DNA of 24,184 nt from Sedimenticola sp. (GTDB taxonomy: Bacteria; Pseudomonadota; Gammaproteobacteria; Chromatiales; Chromatiaceae), in contig JALWGP010000302.1 of assembly GCA_027038775.1 (NCBI GenBank), positions 1 to 24,184 on the forward strand, written 5' to 3'. Of this stretch, positions 7,622-15,875 are shown one piece after another. The notes under the pieces are model-generated. The model did no database searches. It had not been told where the DNA came from and worked only from the letters and a program-made list of their open reading frames with translations. Each line of letters begins with the position of its first letter. Positions within the stretch are counted from its first letter, which is position 1. Made by a program: the position numbers and the translations under genes.

Positions 7622-8997
7622 ACCGGACGGCTGTTGCCGGCATGCACCGGCACGATGTCTGGCTGAAACGGCTGGAGAAGTACCGGCGTCGCGCCCGGCG
7701 GCCCGTGCCCATGGTGGTGGAGGGCCAGGTCACGCGGGTGGTGGGGCTGACCATCGAGGCGGTGGGTGTGCAGGCGCCGGTGGGGGCGCGCTGCCTGGTG
7801 CACGCGCCGGGCAGCGTGATCGAGGCCGAGGTGGTGGGCTTTGCCGATGACCGCACCTTTCTCATGCCCATTGGCGATAGCCGGGGGCTCATGCCCGCCT
7901 CGCGCGTGGTGCCCGGAGAGGGCGCCTACGACGCCCTGGTGGGGGAGGAGCTGCTGGGCCGCGTCATCGACGCCACCGGCAAGCCGCTCGATACCCTGGG
8001 GCCCATCGCCTACAGCGCCCGCACACCGCTGCTCGGCCGGCCCATCAATCCCCTGGCCCGCTCTCCCATCGACACGCCCCTGGACGTGGGCGTCGCCGCC
8101 ATCAATGCGCTGCTTACCGTGGGCCGCGGCCAGCGCATCGGGCTCTTCGCCGGCAGCGGCGTCGGCAAGAGTGTGCTGCTCGGCATGATGACCCGCTACA
8201 CCGATGCCGACGTGGTGGTGGTGGGGCTCATCGGTGAGCGGGGACGGGAGGTGAAGGAGGTCGTGGAAAAGATCCTCGGGGAGGAGGGCAGGCGGCGGGC
8301 GGTGGTGGTGGCCAGCCCGGCCGACAATCCGCCCCTGCTGAGGATGCATGGCGCCTGGCTGGCCACCGCCATCGCCGAGTACTACCGCGACCGGGGCAAG
8401 CACGTCCTGCTGCTGATGGACTCTCTCACCCGTTTCGCCCAGGCGCAGCGTGAAATTGCGCTGGCCATCGGCGAGCCGCCGGCCACCAAGGGGTACCCGC
8501 CCTCGGTCTTCGCGCGCCTGCCCCAGCTGGTGGAGCGGGCCGGGAACGGCGGGGAGCGGGGCGGTTCCATCAGCGCCTTCTACACGGTGCTGGCCGAAGG
8601 CGACGACCAGAACGATCCGGTGGTCGACTCCGCGCGCGCCATCCTGGACGGGCACGTGGTGCTGTCGAGGGAACTGGCGGAAGGGGGGCACTACCCGGCC
8701 ATCGACATCGAGGCGTCGGTGAGCCGGGTGATGAACGAGATCGTGGAGCCCGAACACCTGGAGGCGGCGCGCAGGTTCCGCCAGCTCTACTCCACCTACG
8801 AACGCAACCGCGACCTCATCAGCGTGGGCGCCTACCAGGCGGGCAGCGATCCCCGCGTGGACGAAGCCATTCGCTACCACCCCCTGCTGGTGCGGTTCCT
8901 GCAGCAGCCGGAAGGGGAAGCGCGCGACTTTGCGCGCAGCCTGGCGCAGCTGCGGGAGCTGATGAGCGGTGAACAGGAAGTGGAGAACAGCGCATGA
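7618..8997 (+). CDS. fliI: Flagellum-specific export ATPase FliI
   Basis: A 459-residue FliI, a hexameric F1-beta-like ATPase that delivers substrates to the export gate. Walker A is AGSGVGKS (178-185). Walker B is [16 protein letters not shown], and the type III ATPase signature [18 protein letters not shown] follows. The N-terminal beta barrel (about 30-100) and the C-terminal helical substrate/chaperone-binding domain are present, and the length is typical. The start codon is GTG, overlapping the fliH stop (GTGA), with GGAGG 7 nt upstream; an internal ATG at residue 8 is a less likely start. The downstream fliJ also overlaps by 4 nt. Confidence 0.97.
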
Positions 8998-9443
8998 AGA
9001 GACGGAATTCCCTCCAGTCGGTGGCCCAGGTGACCCAGGAGAGGGAACGGGCCGCGGCCCGCGACCTGGGCGAGAAGCGGCGTTTTCTCGATGACCAGGA
9101 GCGGCGGATGGCGGAGCTTCGCGAATACCGCAGCTACTACCTGGAGCGCCTGCGCGAGGTGGGTGGCCAGGGTCTCGGGATCCAGCAGCTCAACGAGTAC
9201 CGCACCTTCCTGGCCCGCCTGGACCAGGCCATCGCCCAGCAGCAGCAGGCCATAGAGAGCTGTCGCAGGGCCTTCGGCGAGAGCCACGCCGCCTGGCTCG
9301 AGCGCAGGAAGGAACTCAAGGCCATCGACAAGCTCCTGGAGCGGCGTGCGCGGGAGGCGGAACGCCGTTTCAGGCGCCGCGAGCAGGCGGAGTGCGACGA
9401 CCATGCGGGTCGCAACGCGGGCCGGTTCGGCGGGTGGCGATGA
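8994..9443 (+). CDS. fliJ: Flagellar export protein FliJ
   Basis: A 149-residue FliJ, the central coiled-coil stalk that sits in the FliI hexamer and contacts FlhA, analogous to gamma of F1-ATPase. The protein is almost entirely charged and helical (for example [20 protein letters not shown]), with no membrane segment. FliJ diverges fast in sequence, so the call rests on length, coiled-coil character, the conserved pattern [14 protein letters not shown], and position directly after fliI with an ATGA overlap. GGAG lies upstream within fliI. Confidence 0.92.
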
Positions 9444-9486
9444 GGAAGTGGCGCGGAAATTGCTGGTCTCACTTTGCAAGTTTCTC

Positions 9487-9501
9487 CCGGGGGTACCCCG
9501 G
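9487..9501 (+). other. Strong hairpin in the fliJ-fliK spacer
   Basis: CCGGGG (9487-9492) and CCCCGG (9496-9501) form a perfect 6-bp stem with a GTA loop in the 104-nt gap between fliJ and fliK. No T-run follows, so it is not an intrinsic terminator. It could stabilise the 3' end of a processed fliE-fliJ message or tune read-through into fliK. Confidence 0.4.
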
Positions 9502-9547
9502 CAACGGTTCAGCGGCCTCAGGGCCGGCCAGTGCAACGGAGTCTTGA

Positions 9548-11431
9548 ATGCCATTCAGCCTGTCGATCACGCTCTTCCCCTCCCTTGCCGGTGACGGTGG
9601 CAGCGGAAAGGGCGAGGCGCCCCTTTCGGTGCCCGGAGAAGGGGAAGGGGGGCAGGCGGGGAGCCCTTTCGGAAGCTTCCTGCAGGAGATGGTGGTGGAG
9701 CCCGGAACGGGCAGGGAGCCGGCGGTGGAGGGCGCTCCCTTGCCGCCTGCCGGCAATTTCCTGCCGCCGGTTCTCCCTGCCGGGGACGAGACCGAAGCCG
9801 GTTCGCTCCCCGGGGTGGAAAGCGGTGCCATGCCCGGTGAACCCGTTGGGGAAGAGGCTACGGCAAAGAGCGACGGACCGACGGAAGTGGCCGTGCATAT
9901 GCTCCCGGCGGGAGCCGCCGGCGAGCCGTTGCCGGAACCGCCCATGTCTGCCTCGCCGCCCGTCGCGGTGGCGGAGGCCGGGATGCCCGGGCGGGGAGAA
10001 ACCCGATCGGTCGAGGGGAAGAGAGCCGGCCGGGTGGTGCCCCCCGCTTCCGGTGACAGGCCGGGCGGCTTTTCCCCGGCCGGGAGGTCCGACGCGGCTC
10101 CGCGGGACCCCCGGGAGGAGGTGACCGATCCTCTCCCGGGATCACGGGAGGCCGTGCACTTCCGGGTCCGTCCGGCGCCCGTGGCGGAAGGAGGGGATGA
10201 GATCGCCCATCCGGCTCCGGTGCGTGGTGAAAGAGAGCCCGGTGTGCAACCCGGGCAGGCCGGTGTCGGATTCCCGAAGATGGCCGTATCCAATCCCGCC
10301 GGTGCCCCGAAGGTCGCTGAGCCCGTCGGGGAGACCGTCCCCGGCGTCCTCTTCCAGGGTGAGGGGCGGCAGCCGGCAAGGCTCGCTGCCGAAGGGGAAT
10401 GGGCTCCGCCGGGCATCGCCGGTGCAACGGCATCCTCCGGCAGGCCGCAGGAACCCCCTTCGCGCTCCGGTGGGGAAGAAAGGGCCCGGCGCCCCGTGGG
10501 GGAGAATTCGGGGCGAGCGGCGCATCCTCCGGCGGGTTCCCCGGTGGAACGTCCGGCGCCGCGTGACGGGGCTCCCGGAATCCCCGGAGTATCCTTCCGG
10601 GGTCCGCCGCAGCCGGCCGTGACGGAAGCCCCGGGGGACGGGCAGGTGCAGGGGATGGCGCTTCCCGAAGAGAAGCGGGGTGTCCCGCCACGGGTGCAAC
10701 CGGCCCCCTTCCCTCCGCCGGCCGAGGAGGCGGATGCGCGGCAGATCTTCCCACCGCCGGCGGCAGGCCCTGAACGGCGGGTGGTCCAGGTGGAGGAGGG
10801 AACCGTCGCCCACCGCGTTGCTGCTCCCGACCCGGAAATGGCCCCGGACCGGGCCCAGGAGCTCGAGCCCCTTTCCCGGGACTCCGGCCTGCGATTGCAT
10901 TCCGACGTGCCTCGCGGGGGTTCCCAGCCGCAGCCCGCCCCCTCCGCGGCTGCCGCTGAAACGCCGGCCGGGCCCCGGATCGAATCTCCGCCCGGACACC
11001 GGGCGTGGGAGGAGAGCATGGCCCGCCATGCACTGAAGATGGCGGGCGAGGGCGTTTCCAGGGCCACCCTGCACCTCAACCCGGCCAGCCTGGGAACCCT
11101 GGAGGTTCAGGTGACCACGGAAGGGGACGAGGCGCGCATCCAGTTCCACAGCCAGCATACGCTGGTGCGGGATGCCGTGGAGGCGGCCCTGCCCCGCCTG
11201 CGCGAGATGTTCCATGGCAGCGGCCTGAACCTGGTGGAGGTGGAAGTCTCCCGCCACGGGAGCTTTGCGACCGGTGGCCAGGCCGGCAGCGGCCAGGCGA
11301 ACGCGGGGAGTAGTGAGCAAGGCTCCCCCCGGGCCTCCGGCCGCCTGGAGGATGAGCCCGCGGAGGAGATGCGGACGGTGGCCGGAGCTGTCCCGGCCTC
11401 CGGCACGGGCCGTCTCGACTGCTACGCCTGA
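9548..11431 (+). CDS. fliK: Flagellar hook-length control protein FliK
   Basis: A 627-residue FliK, the secreted molecular ruler that measures the hook and triggers FlhB to change export specificity. The first 480 or so residues are low-complexity, rich in Pro, Gly, Ala and Glu, as expected for a ruler. The conserved C-domain (about 495-575) has the family pattern ATLHLNPASLGTLEVQVTTE followed by IQFHSQHTLVRDAVEAALPR and LREMFHGSGLNLVEVEV, the part that contacts FlhB. The last residues are GRLDCYA; a similar tail ends the small protein encoded at 22034-22231. It is longer than Salmonella FliK (about 400 residues), mainly in the ruler part. Long frames on the other strand and in other frames here are GC shadows. 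ACGGAG precedes the ATG by 6 nt. Confidence 0.93.
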   Translation: MPFSLSITLFPSLAGDGGSGKGEAPLSVPGEGEGGQAGSPFGSFLQEMVVEPGTGREPAVEGAPLPPAGNFLPPVLPAGDETEAGSLPGVESGAMPGEPVGEEATAKSDGPTEVAVHMLPAGAAGEPLPEPPMSASPPVAVAEAGMPGRGETRSVEGKRAGRVVPPASGDRPGGFSPAGRSDAAPRDPREEVTDPLPGSREAVHFRVRPAPVAEGGDEIAHPAPVRGEREPGVQPGQAGVGFPKMAVSNPAGAPKVAEPVGETVPGVLFQGEGRQPARLAAEGEWAPPGIAGATASSGRPQEPPSRSGGEERARRPVGENSGRAAHPPAGSPVERPAPRDGAPGIPGVSFRGPPQPAVTEAPGDGQVQGMALPEEKRGVPPRVQPAPFPPPAEEADARQIFPPPAAGPERRVVQVEEGTVAHRVAAPDPEMAPDRAQELEPLSRDSGLRLHSDVPRGGSQPQPAPSAAAAETPAGPRIESPPGHRAWEESMARHALKMAGEGVSRATLHLNPASLGTLEVQVTTEGDEARIQFHSQHTLVRDAVEAALPRLREMFHGSGLNLVEVEVSRHGSFATGGQAGSGQANAGSSEQGSPRASGRLEDEPAEEMRTVAGAVPASGTGRLDCYA

Positions 11432-11557
11432 TCCTTTCCCCGGGCAGGCGTCAATCTTTCGCCATCCTGCCTGCCGTATTTCCGACAGATCTTCGTCCTC
11501 TCTTCGGAAGGAATTTCAACACGTTGATAACAGAAGAAAAAAATGACTCCATTCCAT

Positions 11558-11573
11558 TGGCATGGGTTCTGCA
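11558..11573 (+). promoter_or_regulatory. Sigma-54 (RpoN) promoter of the fliL operon
   Basis: TGGCATGGGTTCTGCA fits the RpoN consensus with GG (11559-11560) and GC (11571-11572) 12 bases apart. The departures are T for C at position 6 and C for T at position 12. It lies in the 178-nt gap between fliK and fliL, the largest gap within the fli series. Transcription should start near 11584, 26 nt before the fliL ATG. It marks fliL as the head of a second operon, as in Pseudomonas and Vibrio. Confidence 0.85.
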
Positions 11574-11609
11574 TGAAGCTGGCCGAATCGTCGAAAAGGA
11601 AGTGGAGTT

Positions 11610-12179
11610 ATGGCCAAGAAAGAGAAAGAAGATCTCGATCTGGACGTGGAGGGTGGCAAGAAGCCTTCCAAACTGAAGCTGATCATCCTCATCCTGGTGG
11701 TGGGTCTGCTCTTCGCCGGCCTGGGTGGCGCGGGTGCCTGGTACTTCATGGGTATGCCCAACCCCTTTGCACAGCAGGCCGACGAGGGCGGCGACGAGGT
11801 TGCCGACGACGGGGAGGATGAGGAGAAGCCCAAGAAAAAGAAGAAGAAACGGGAGGAAGGCCCGCCCCTGTTCAGCGAACTCGACCCCGACTTCGTCATC
11901 AGCTTCAAGGACCAGCGCAAGGCCCGCTTCATGCAGCTGCGGGTGAAGCTGATGTCCAGGGATCCCGAGATCATCGAAGTGGTCGACCAGTACAAGCCCA
12001 TCCTGCGAAACAATCTCCTGCTGCTGTTCAGCAGCCAGAAGTTCGAGGACGTGGTGACCCGGGAGGGCAAGGAGAAGCTGCTTCAGCTGGCCCTCGAGGA
12101 GGTGAATCGCACCCTCGACCAGGAAGCCGGCTCGGACGGCGTGGAGGCGGTCTACTTCACCAGCTTCGTGGCCCAGTAG
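11610..12179 (+). CDS. fliL: Flagellar basal body-associated protein FliL
   Basis: A 189-residue FliL, a single-pass inner-membrane protein that surrounds the stators and supports torque, most clearly under load. A short basic/acidic cytoplasmic end is followed by one membrane helix (about 23-47). A strongly charged linker (about 57-86: acidic, then a run of Lys) joins it to the periplasmic domain (about 90-189), which is related to stomatin/SPFH folds and includes ELDPDFVISFKDQRKARFMQ. The C-terminus (VEAVYFTSFVAQ) has the typical FliL end. GGAAGTGGAG lies just before the ATG. Confidence 0.95.
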   Translation: MAKKEKEDLDLDVEGGKKPSKLKLIILILVVGLLFAGLGGAGAWYFMGMPNPFAQQADEGGDEVADDGEDEEKPKKKKKKREEGPPLFSELDPDFVISFKDQRKARFMQLRVKLMSRDPEIIEVVDQYKPILRNNLLLLFSSQKFEDVVTREGKEKLLQLALEEVNRTLDQEAGSDGVEAVYFTSFVAQ

Positions 12180-12183
12180 TGTC

Positions 12184-13176
12184 ATGGCGGACAAGAGCGT
12201 ACTTTCCCAGGACGAGATCGACGCGCTGCTCCATGGCGTGGAGGAGGGCAGCCTGCCGGCGGGGAGCGGAGCCTTCGAACCGGAGGGCGAGGTGGTGCCC
12301 TTCGACTTCAAGGACCAGGAGCATCTCTCCCGCAACCAGTTTCCACAGCTGGAGATCATCAACCAGCGGTTTCTGCGCGACTTCGACAGCAGCCTCTACC
12401 GCATGTTCAAGCATGCCGTGGAGGTGGAGGCGGAGCCCGTGCAGCTCAGCAAGTACGGTGAGTACATCGACAGCGTCGAGACGCCGTCCGCCATCAATCT
12501 CGTCCAGGTCCACCCGCTCAATGGTTCGGCGCTGCTGGTGATGGACCAGCTCCTGGTCTTCCTCGCGGTGGACAACTATTTCGGTGGGGGTGGCCGTATC
12601 CACCAGGATCCCGACAAGAGCGAATTCACCCCCACGGAGACCCGCATCATCCAGATGCTGATGGATCTCGTGTTCAGGGATCTCGGCAAGGCCTGGGAAC
12701 CGGTGGCGGAGCTCCGCTTCGAGTACCTCAAGTCCGAGGTCAACCCCCGCTTCACCAACATTCTCACCTCTTCCGAGGTGGTGGTGATCAGCCGTTTCCG
12801 GATCCGGCTCAACGGTGGAGAGGGCCAGATGCAGCTGGTGCTGCCGCTGACCATGCTCGAGCCGGTTCGGGAACAGCTCGAGACCGGACTGGTGGACAGC
12901 GGGCTGGTGGACGATGCGCAGTGGCTGGCCTGCCTGCGGCGGGAGATCCTGAAGGCCAGGGTGGAGCTGAGCAGCACGCTGGTGGAGATCCCCATGACGC
13001 TGCGCGAAGTGTTGCACATGGCGCCGGGGGATCTCATTCCCGTGGAGCTGTCCGAGAAGGTGGTGGTGCGGGCGGCCGGGGTCCCTGTGCTGCAGGGCGA
13101 GTTCGGCGTGGTGAAGGGCAGGAACGGGGTGAAGATCGACGATCCCCTGGATTCCGGACAGATCGAGTTGCATTGA
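12184..13176 (+). CDS. fliM: Flagellar motor switch protein FliM
   Basis: A 330-residue FliM, the C-ring subunit that receives the CheY-phosphate signal and controls the direction of rotation. The N-terminal CheY-binding peptide is clear (LSQDEIDALL, residues 7-16). The middle CheC-like domain has the FliG-contact GGGGR motif at 134-138, and the C-terminal SpoA domain (about 250-325) pairs with FliN. The CheY-binding peptide implies that the organism has chemotaxis genes elsewhere, since none are in this window. It starts 4 nt after the fliL stop with no clear ribosome-binding site, so translation is probably coupled to fliL. Confidence 0.97.
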   Translation: MADKSVLSQDEIDALLHGVEEGSLPAGSGAFEPEGEVVPFDFKDQEHLSRNQFPQLEIINQRFLRDFDSSLYRMFKHAVEVEAEPVQLSKYGEYIDSVETPSAINLVQVHPLNGSALLVMDQLLVFLAVDNYFGGGGRIHQDPDKSEFTPTETRIIQMLMDLVFRDLGKAWEPVAELRFEYLKSEVNPRFTNILTSSEVVVISRFRIRLNGGEGQMQLVLPLTMLEPVREQLETGLVDSGLVDDAQWLACLRREILKARVELSSTLVEIPMTLREVLHMAPGDLIPVELSEKVVVRAAGVPVLQGEFGVVKGRNGVKIDDPLDSGQIELH

Positions 13177-13195
13177 GCAGACAGAGGAACCATTC

Positions 13196-13645
13196 ATGAA
13201 CGACCAAGTGGCAGACAACGAGGCGGTCGAGGGCCTCTCCGGGGAGACGGTGGCCGGCCAGGCGGCGGTGGACGAGGCGGAGACCGCGGCTGCCGGTGCG
13301 GGCGGCAATGGCGAGGCCCCGTCGGAGCAGCAGGCGGAAAGCGCCCGGTTCAACGACCTGGACGAGGAGGCGGCGGCCAGGGTCGAGCCCAGCCTGGACG
13401 TGATCCTCAATATCCCGGTGACGCTCTCCATGGAGGTGGGTCGCACCCAGATGACCATCCGCGAACTGATGGAGCTCAAGCGCGGATCGGTGGTCAAGTT
13501 CGACCGGCTGGCCGGCGAGCCCATGGACGTGCTGGTCAACGGCACCCTGGTGGCGCACGGTGAGGTGGTGGTGGTGAACGACAAGTTCGGCATCCGCCTC
13601 ATCGACGTGATCAGCCCCGCCGAGCGGGTGAGGAAACTGCGCTGA
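13196..13645 (+). CDS. fliN: Flagellar motor switch protein FliN
   Basis: A 149-residue FliN, the lower C-ring protein that forms the ring base with FliM and docks FliH/FliI. The SpoA domain occupies about residues 65-143, with the family motifs [20 protein letters not shown] and [21 protein letters not shown]. The first 60 residues are an acidic, Ala/Gly-rich, probably disordered extension. AGAGGA lies 7 nt before the ATG. The stop overlaps the fliO start by one base (TGATG). Confidence 0.96.
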   Translation: MNDQVADNEAVEGLSGETVAGQAAVDEAETAAAGAGGNGEAPSEQQAESARFNDLDEEAAARVEPSLDVILNIPVTLSMEVGRTQMTIRELMELKRGSVVKFDRLAGEPMDVLVNGTLVAHGEVVVVNDKFGIRLIDVISPAERVRKLR

Positions 13646-14070
13646 TGCGCCGCCTGCCGCGACAGCTCCCGCTGCTGCCCCTCTTCCTGCCGGTGGCCGC
13701 CGCGGCTGCGGAGGAGGGGAGTGCGCCAAAGGTGGAATTCGGCGAGCAGCTCGCCCAGGTGATGGGCGGTCTGGCCCTGGTGCTGGTGTTGGTGGTGGTT
13801 CTGGCCTGGCTGGCCCGGCGCCTGAACCAGTCCCGTTTCACGGGCGCGGGCCGGCTCAGGCTGGTGGGCGGCCTCTCCCTGGGCACGCGGGAGCGGATCG
13901 TGGTGGTGGAGGTGGAGGACGTCCAGCTGGTGGTGGGCGTGGCGCCGGGGCGGGTGCAGACGCTGCACGTGCTGGCCCGGCCGTTGCAGGAACCGGCTCC
14001 CGACGAAGCGGATGGCGAAGGCTTTTCCGGACGCCTGGTCCGGCTCATGGGAAAGGAGGAGAAGCAGTGA
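13645..14070 (+). CDS. fliO: Flagellar biosynthesis protein FliO
   Basis: A 141-residue FliO, the small membrane protein that helps assemble the FliP ring of the export gate and is not part of the final gate core. A signal-like hydrophobic N-terminus (about 9-22) is followed by a membrane helix (about 41-58, [19 protein letters not shown]) and a cytoplasmic domain with the conserved [20 protein letters not shown] pattern. It sits between fliN and fliP, and its TGA overlaps the GTG of fliP. Confidence 0.92.
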   Translation: MRRLPRQLPLLPLFLPVAAAAAEEGSAPKVEFGEQLAQVMGGLALVLVLVVVLAWLARRLNQSRFTGAGRLRLVGGLSLGTRERIVVVEVEDVQLVVGVAPGRVQTLHVLARPLQEPAPDEADGEGFSGRLVRLMGKEEKQ

Positions 14071-14810
14071 GGCCCTGGCCGTTCCTGACGACCCTGCTGT
14101 TGCTGGCCTGGAGCCCGTCACTCCTGGCCCAGGGCGGTTTTGCCGCCCTCACCGTGACGCCGACGCCCGGTGGCGGGCAGACCTACAGCGTCACCATCCA
14201 GATCCTCCTCCTGATGACGGTGCTGAGCCTGCTGCCGGCGGCGCTCATCATGATGACCTCCTTCACCCGCATCATCGTGGTGCTGGCCATCCTGCGACAG
14301 GCGCTGGGCACGGCGCAGACGCCCTCCAACCAGATCCTGCTGGGGCTGGCGCTCTTTCTCTCCCTCTTCATCATGGCGCCGGTCTTCGAGAAGTCCTACG
14401 AAGAGGGGCTCAAGCCCTACCTGGACGAGCAGATCAGTGCCGAGGTGGCCCTGGAGCGGGCGGGGCAGCCCTTCCGGCAGTTCATGCTGGACCAGACCCG
14501 GGAGGAGGACCTGCTCATGTTCACCCGCATCTCGGGCCGTGACGGGCTCCCCTCCAGGGACGAAGTGCCCTTCTCGCTGCTGCTGCCCTCCTTCGTCACC
14601 AGCGAGCTCAAGACCGCCTTCCAGATCGGCTTTCTCATCTTCCTGCCCTTCCTGGTGATCGACTTGGTGGTGGCCAGCGTGCTCATGGCCATGGGCATGA
14701 TGATGCTCTCGCCCATGATCATCTCGCTGCCCTTCAAGCTGATGCTCTTCGTGCTGGTGGACGGCTGGTCGCTGATCATGGGCACCCTGGCCTCCAGCTT
14801 CTACCTGTAG
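14067..14810 (+). CDS. fliP: Flagellar export gate protein FliP
   Basis: A 247-residue FliP, which forms with FliQ and FliR the helical core of the export gate. It has a cleavable signal peptide (hydrophobic stretch about 6-20, probable cut near SLLAQ, family knowledge). Conserved segments include [20 protein letters not shown] (about 66-85) and the C-terminal [20 protein letters not shown] and [13 protein letters not shown]. The start codon is GTG, overlapping the fliO stop (GTGA), with AAGGAGGAG upstream. Length is typical. Confidence 0.97.
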   Translation: MRPWPFLTTLLLLAWSPSLLAQGGFAALTVTPTPGGGQTYSVTIQILLLMTVLSLLPAALIMMTSFTRIIVVLAILRQALGTAQTPSNQILLGLALFLSLFIMAPVFEKSYEEGLKPYLDEQISAEVALERAGQPFRQFMLDQTREEDLLMFTRISGRDGLPSRDEVPFSLLLPSFVTSELKTAFQIGFLIFLPFLVIDLVVASVLMAMGMMMLSPMIISLPFKLMLFVLVDGWSLIMGTLASSFYL

Positions 14811-14819
14811 GGGGCGGCG

Positions 14820-15092
14820 ATGACACCCGAAGCGGTCCTGGCCATCGGTGAAAGCGCCCTCACGGTGACCGTGCTGCTGGCGGCCCCGCTGCTGCTCAGC
14901 GCCCTGGCCGTGGGGCTGCTCATCGGCATGATCCAGGCCGCCACCCAGATCCAGGAGATGACCCTGAGCTTCATTCCCAAGCTCATCATCCTGGTGGTGG
15001 CATTGATGATCGCGGGCCCCTGGATGCTGCGGGTGATCACCGACTTCACCGTGCGGCTGTTCGAAAACATTCCCGATTTCATAGGAGGCTGA
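14820..15092 (+). CDS. fliQ: Flagellar export gate protein FliQ
   Basis: A 90-residue FliQ with two membrane helices (about 17-39 and 54-74), of the normal length for this gate subunit. The conserved segment IGMIQAATQIQEMTLSFIPK (about 37-56) is the family signature. GGGGGCGG precedes the ATG, and the fliP stop is 9 nt upstream. Confidence 0.97.
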   Translation: MTPEAVLAIGESALTVTVLLAAPLLLSALAVGLLIGMIQAATQIQEMTLSFIPKLIILVVALMIAGPWMLRVITDFTVRLFENIPDFIGG

Positions 15093-15097
15093 ACCCC

Positions 15098-15874
15098 GTG
15101 CTCCAGTTTGCAGCCACGGAACTGACGGAGCTGGTGACCAGCCTGATGTGGCCGCTGCTCCGCGTCGGGGGACTCTTCATGACGGCGCCGGTGCTGGCCG
15201 CGCCCAGCCTGCCGGTACGAGTGAAGGTGCTGCTGGCGGTGCTCATCGCCTGGCTGCTGCTGCCGGTGCTGCCGCCCATGCCCGCGGTGGACCCCATCAG
15301 CGGCGAGGCGCTGCTCATCGGCGTGCACCAGCTGCTCATCGGGCTGGCCATGGGGTTCATCCTGCAGCTGGTGTTCGCCGTCTTCGTCATCGGCGGGCAG
15401 AGCATCGCCATGGCCATGGGGCTGGGATTCGCCTCGGCCGTGGACCCCCAGAACGGGGTCCAGGTTCCGGTGGTGAGCCAGGCCTTCCTCATCATGGTGA
15501 CCCTGCTGTTCCTGGCCCTCAACGGCCATCTCCTGCTCATCGAACTGCTGGCCGACAGTTTCCGCCTGCTGCCGGTGGGCGTGATGCTGCCCGATGCGGG
15601 GCAGCTGTGGAAGATCGCCCTGTGGGGCAGCTACATGTTCGCGGGTGGCCTGCTGGTGGCGCTGCCGGCGGTGACCGGGCTGCTGCTGGTGAACATCGCC
15701 TTCGGCGTTGCCGCCAGGGCCGCGCCCCAGCTCAACATCTTTGCGGTGGGCTTTCCGGTGATGATCCTGGCCGGGTTCCTCCTGATGCTGATGGTGTTCC
15801 CGGGCCTGGGCGACCAGTTCGGCCGCATGATGCTGGACGCCTTCGGCCTGATCCGACAGCTGCTGGTGACCTGA
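15098..15874 (+). CDS. fliR: Flagellar export gate protein FliR
   Basis: A 258-residue FliR, a multi-pass inner-membrane protein that completes the FliPQR gate. Several hydrophobic helices are spread over its length, with family motifs such as RVGGLFMTAPVLAAPSLPVR near the N-terminus and GFASAVDPQNGVQVPVVSQ in the centre. The start codon is GTG, with AGGAGG 9 nt upstream. It follows fliQ by 5 nt and is followed by flhB after one base. Confidence 0.96.
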   Translation: MLQFAATELTELVTSLMWPLLRVGGLFMTAPVLAAPSLPVRVKVLLAVLIAWLLLPVLPPMPAVDPISGEALLIGVHQLLIGLAMGFILQLVFAVFVIGGQSIAMAMGLGFASAVDPQNGVQVPVVSQAFLIMVTLLFLALNGHLLLIELLADSFRLLPVGVMLPDAGQLWKIALWGSYMFAGGLLVALPAVTGLLLVNIAFGVAARAAPQLNIFAVGFPVMILAGFLLMLMVFPGLGDQFGRMMLDAFGLIRQLLVT

Positions 15875-15875
15875 C

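Noticed and set aside
9464..9478. Possible sigma-54 site before fliK (TGGTCTCACTTTGCA)
   Set aside because: GG and GC are 11 bases apart rather than 12, a spacing RpoN does not tolerate well, and the -24 element is poor.
9469..11079. Long minus-strand and alternative-frame ORFs across fliK
   Set aside because: The conserved FliK C-domain fixes the plus-strand frame from 9548 to 11431; the others are Pro/Arg/Ser-rich shadows.
11482..11513. Inverted repeat TTCCGA/TCGGAA after fliK as a terminator
   Set aside because: It has only 6 bp of stem with an 18-nt loop and no T-run, so a terminator is not supported.
11543..11821. ORF starting in the fliK-fliL gap and overlapping fliL
   Set aside because: It has no supportive ribosome-binding site, overlaps the fliL promoter and coding region, and its translation is not protein-like.
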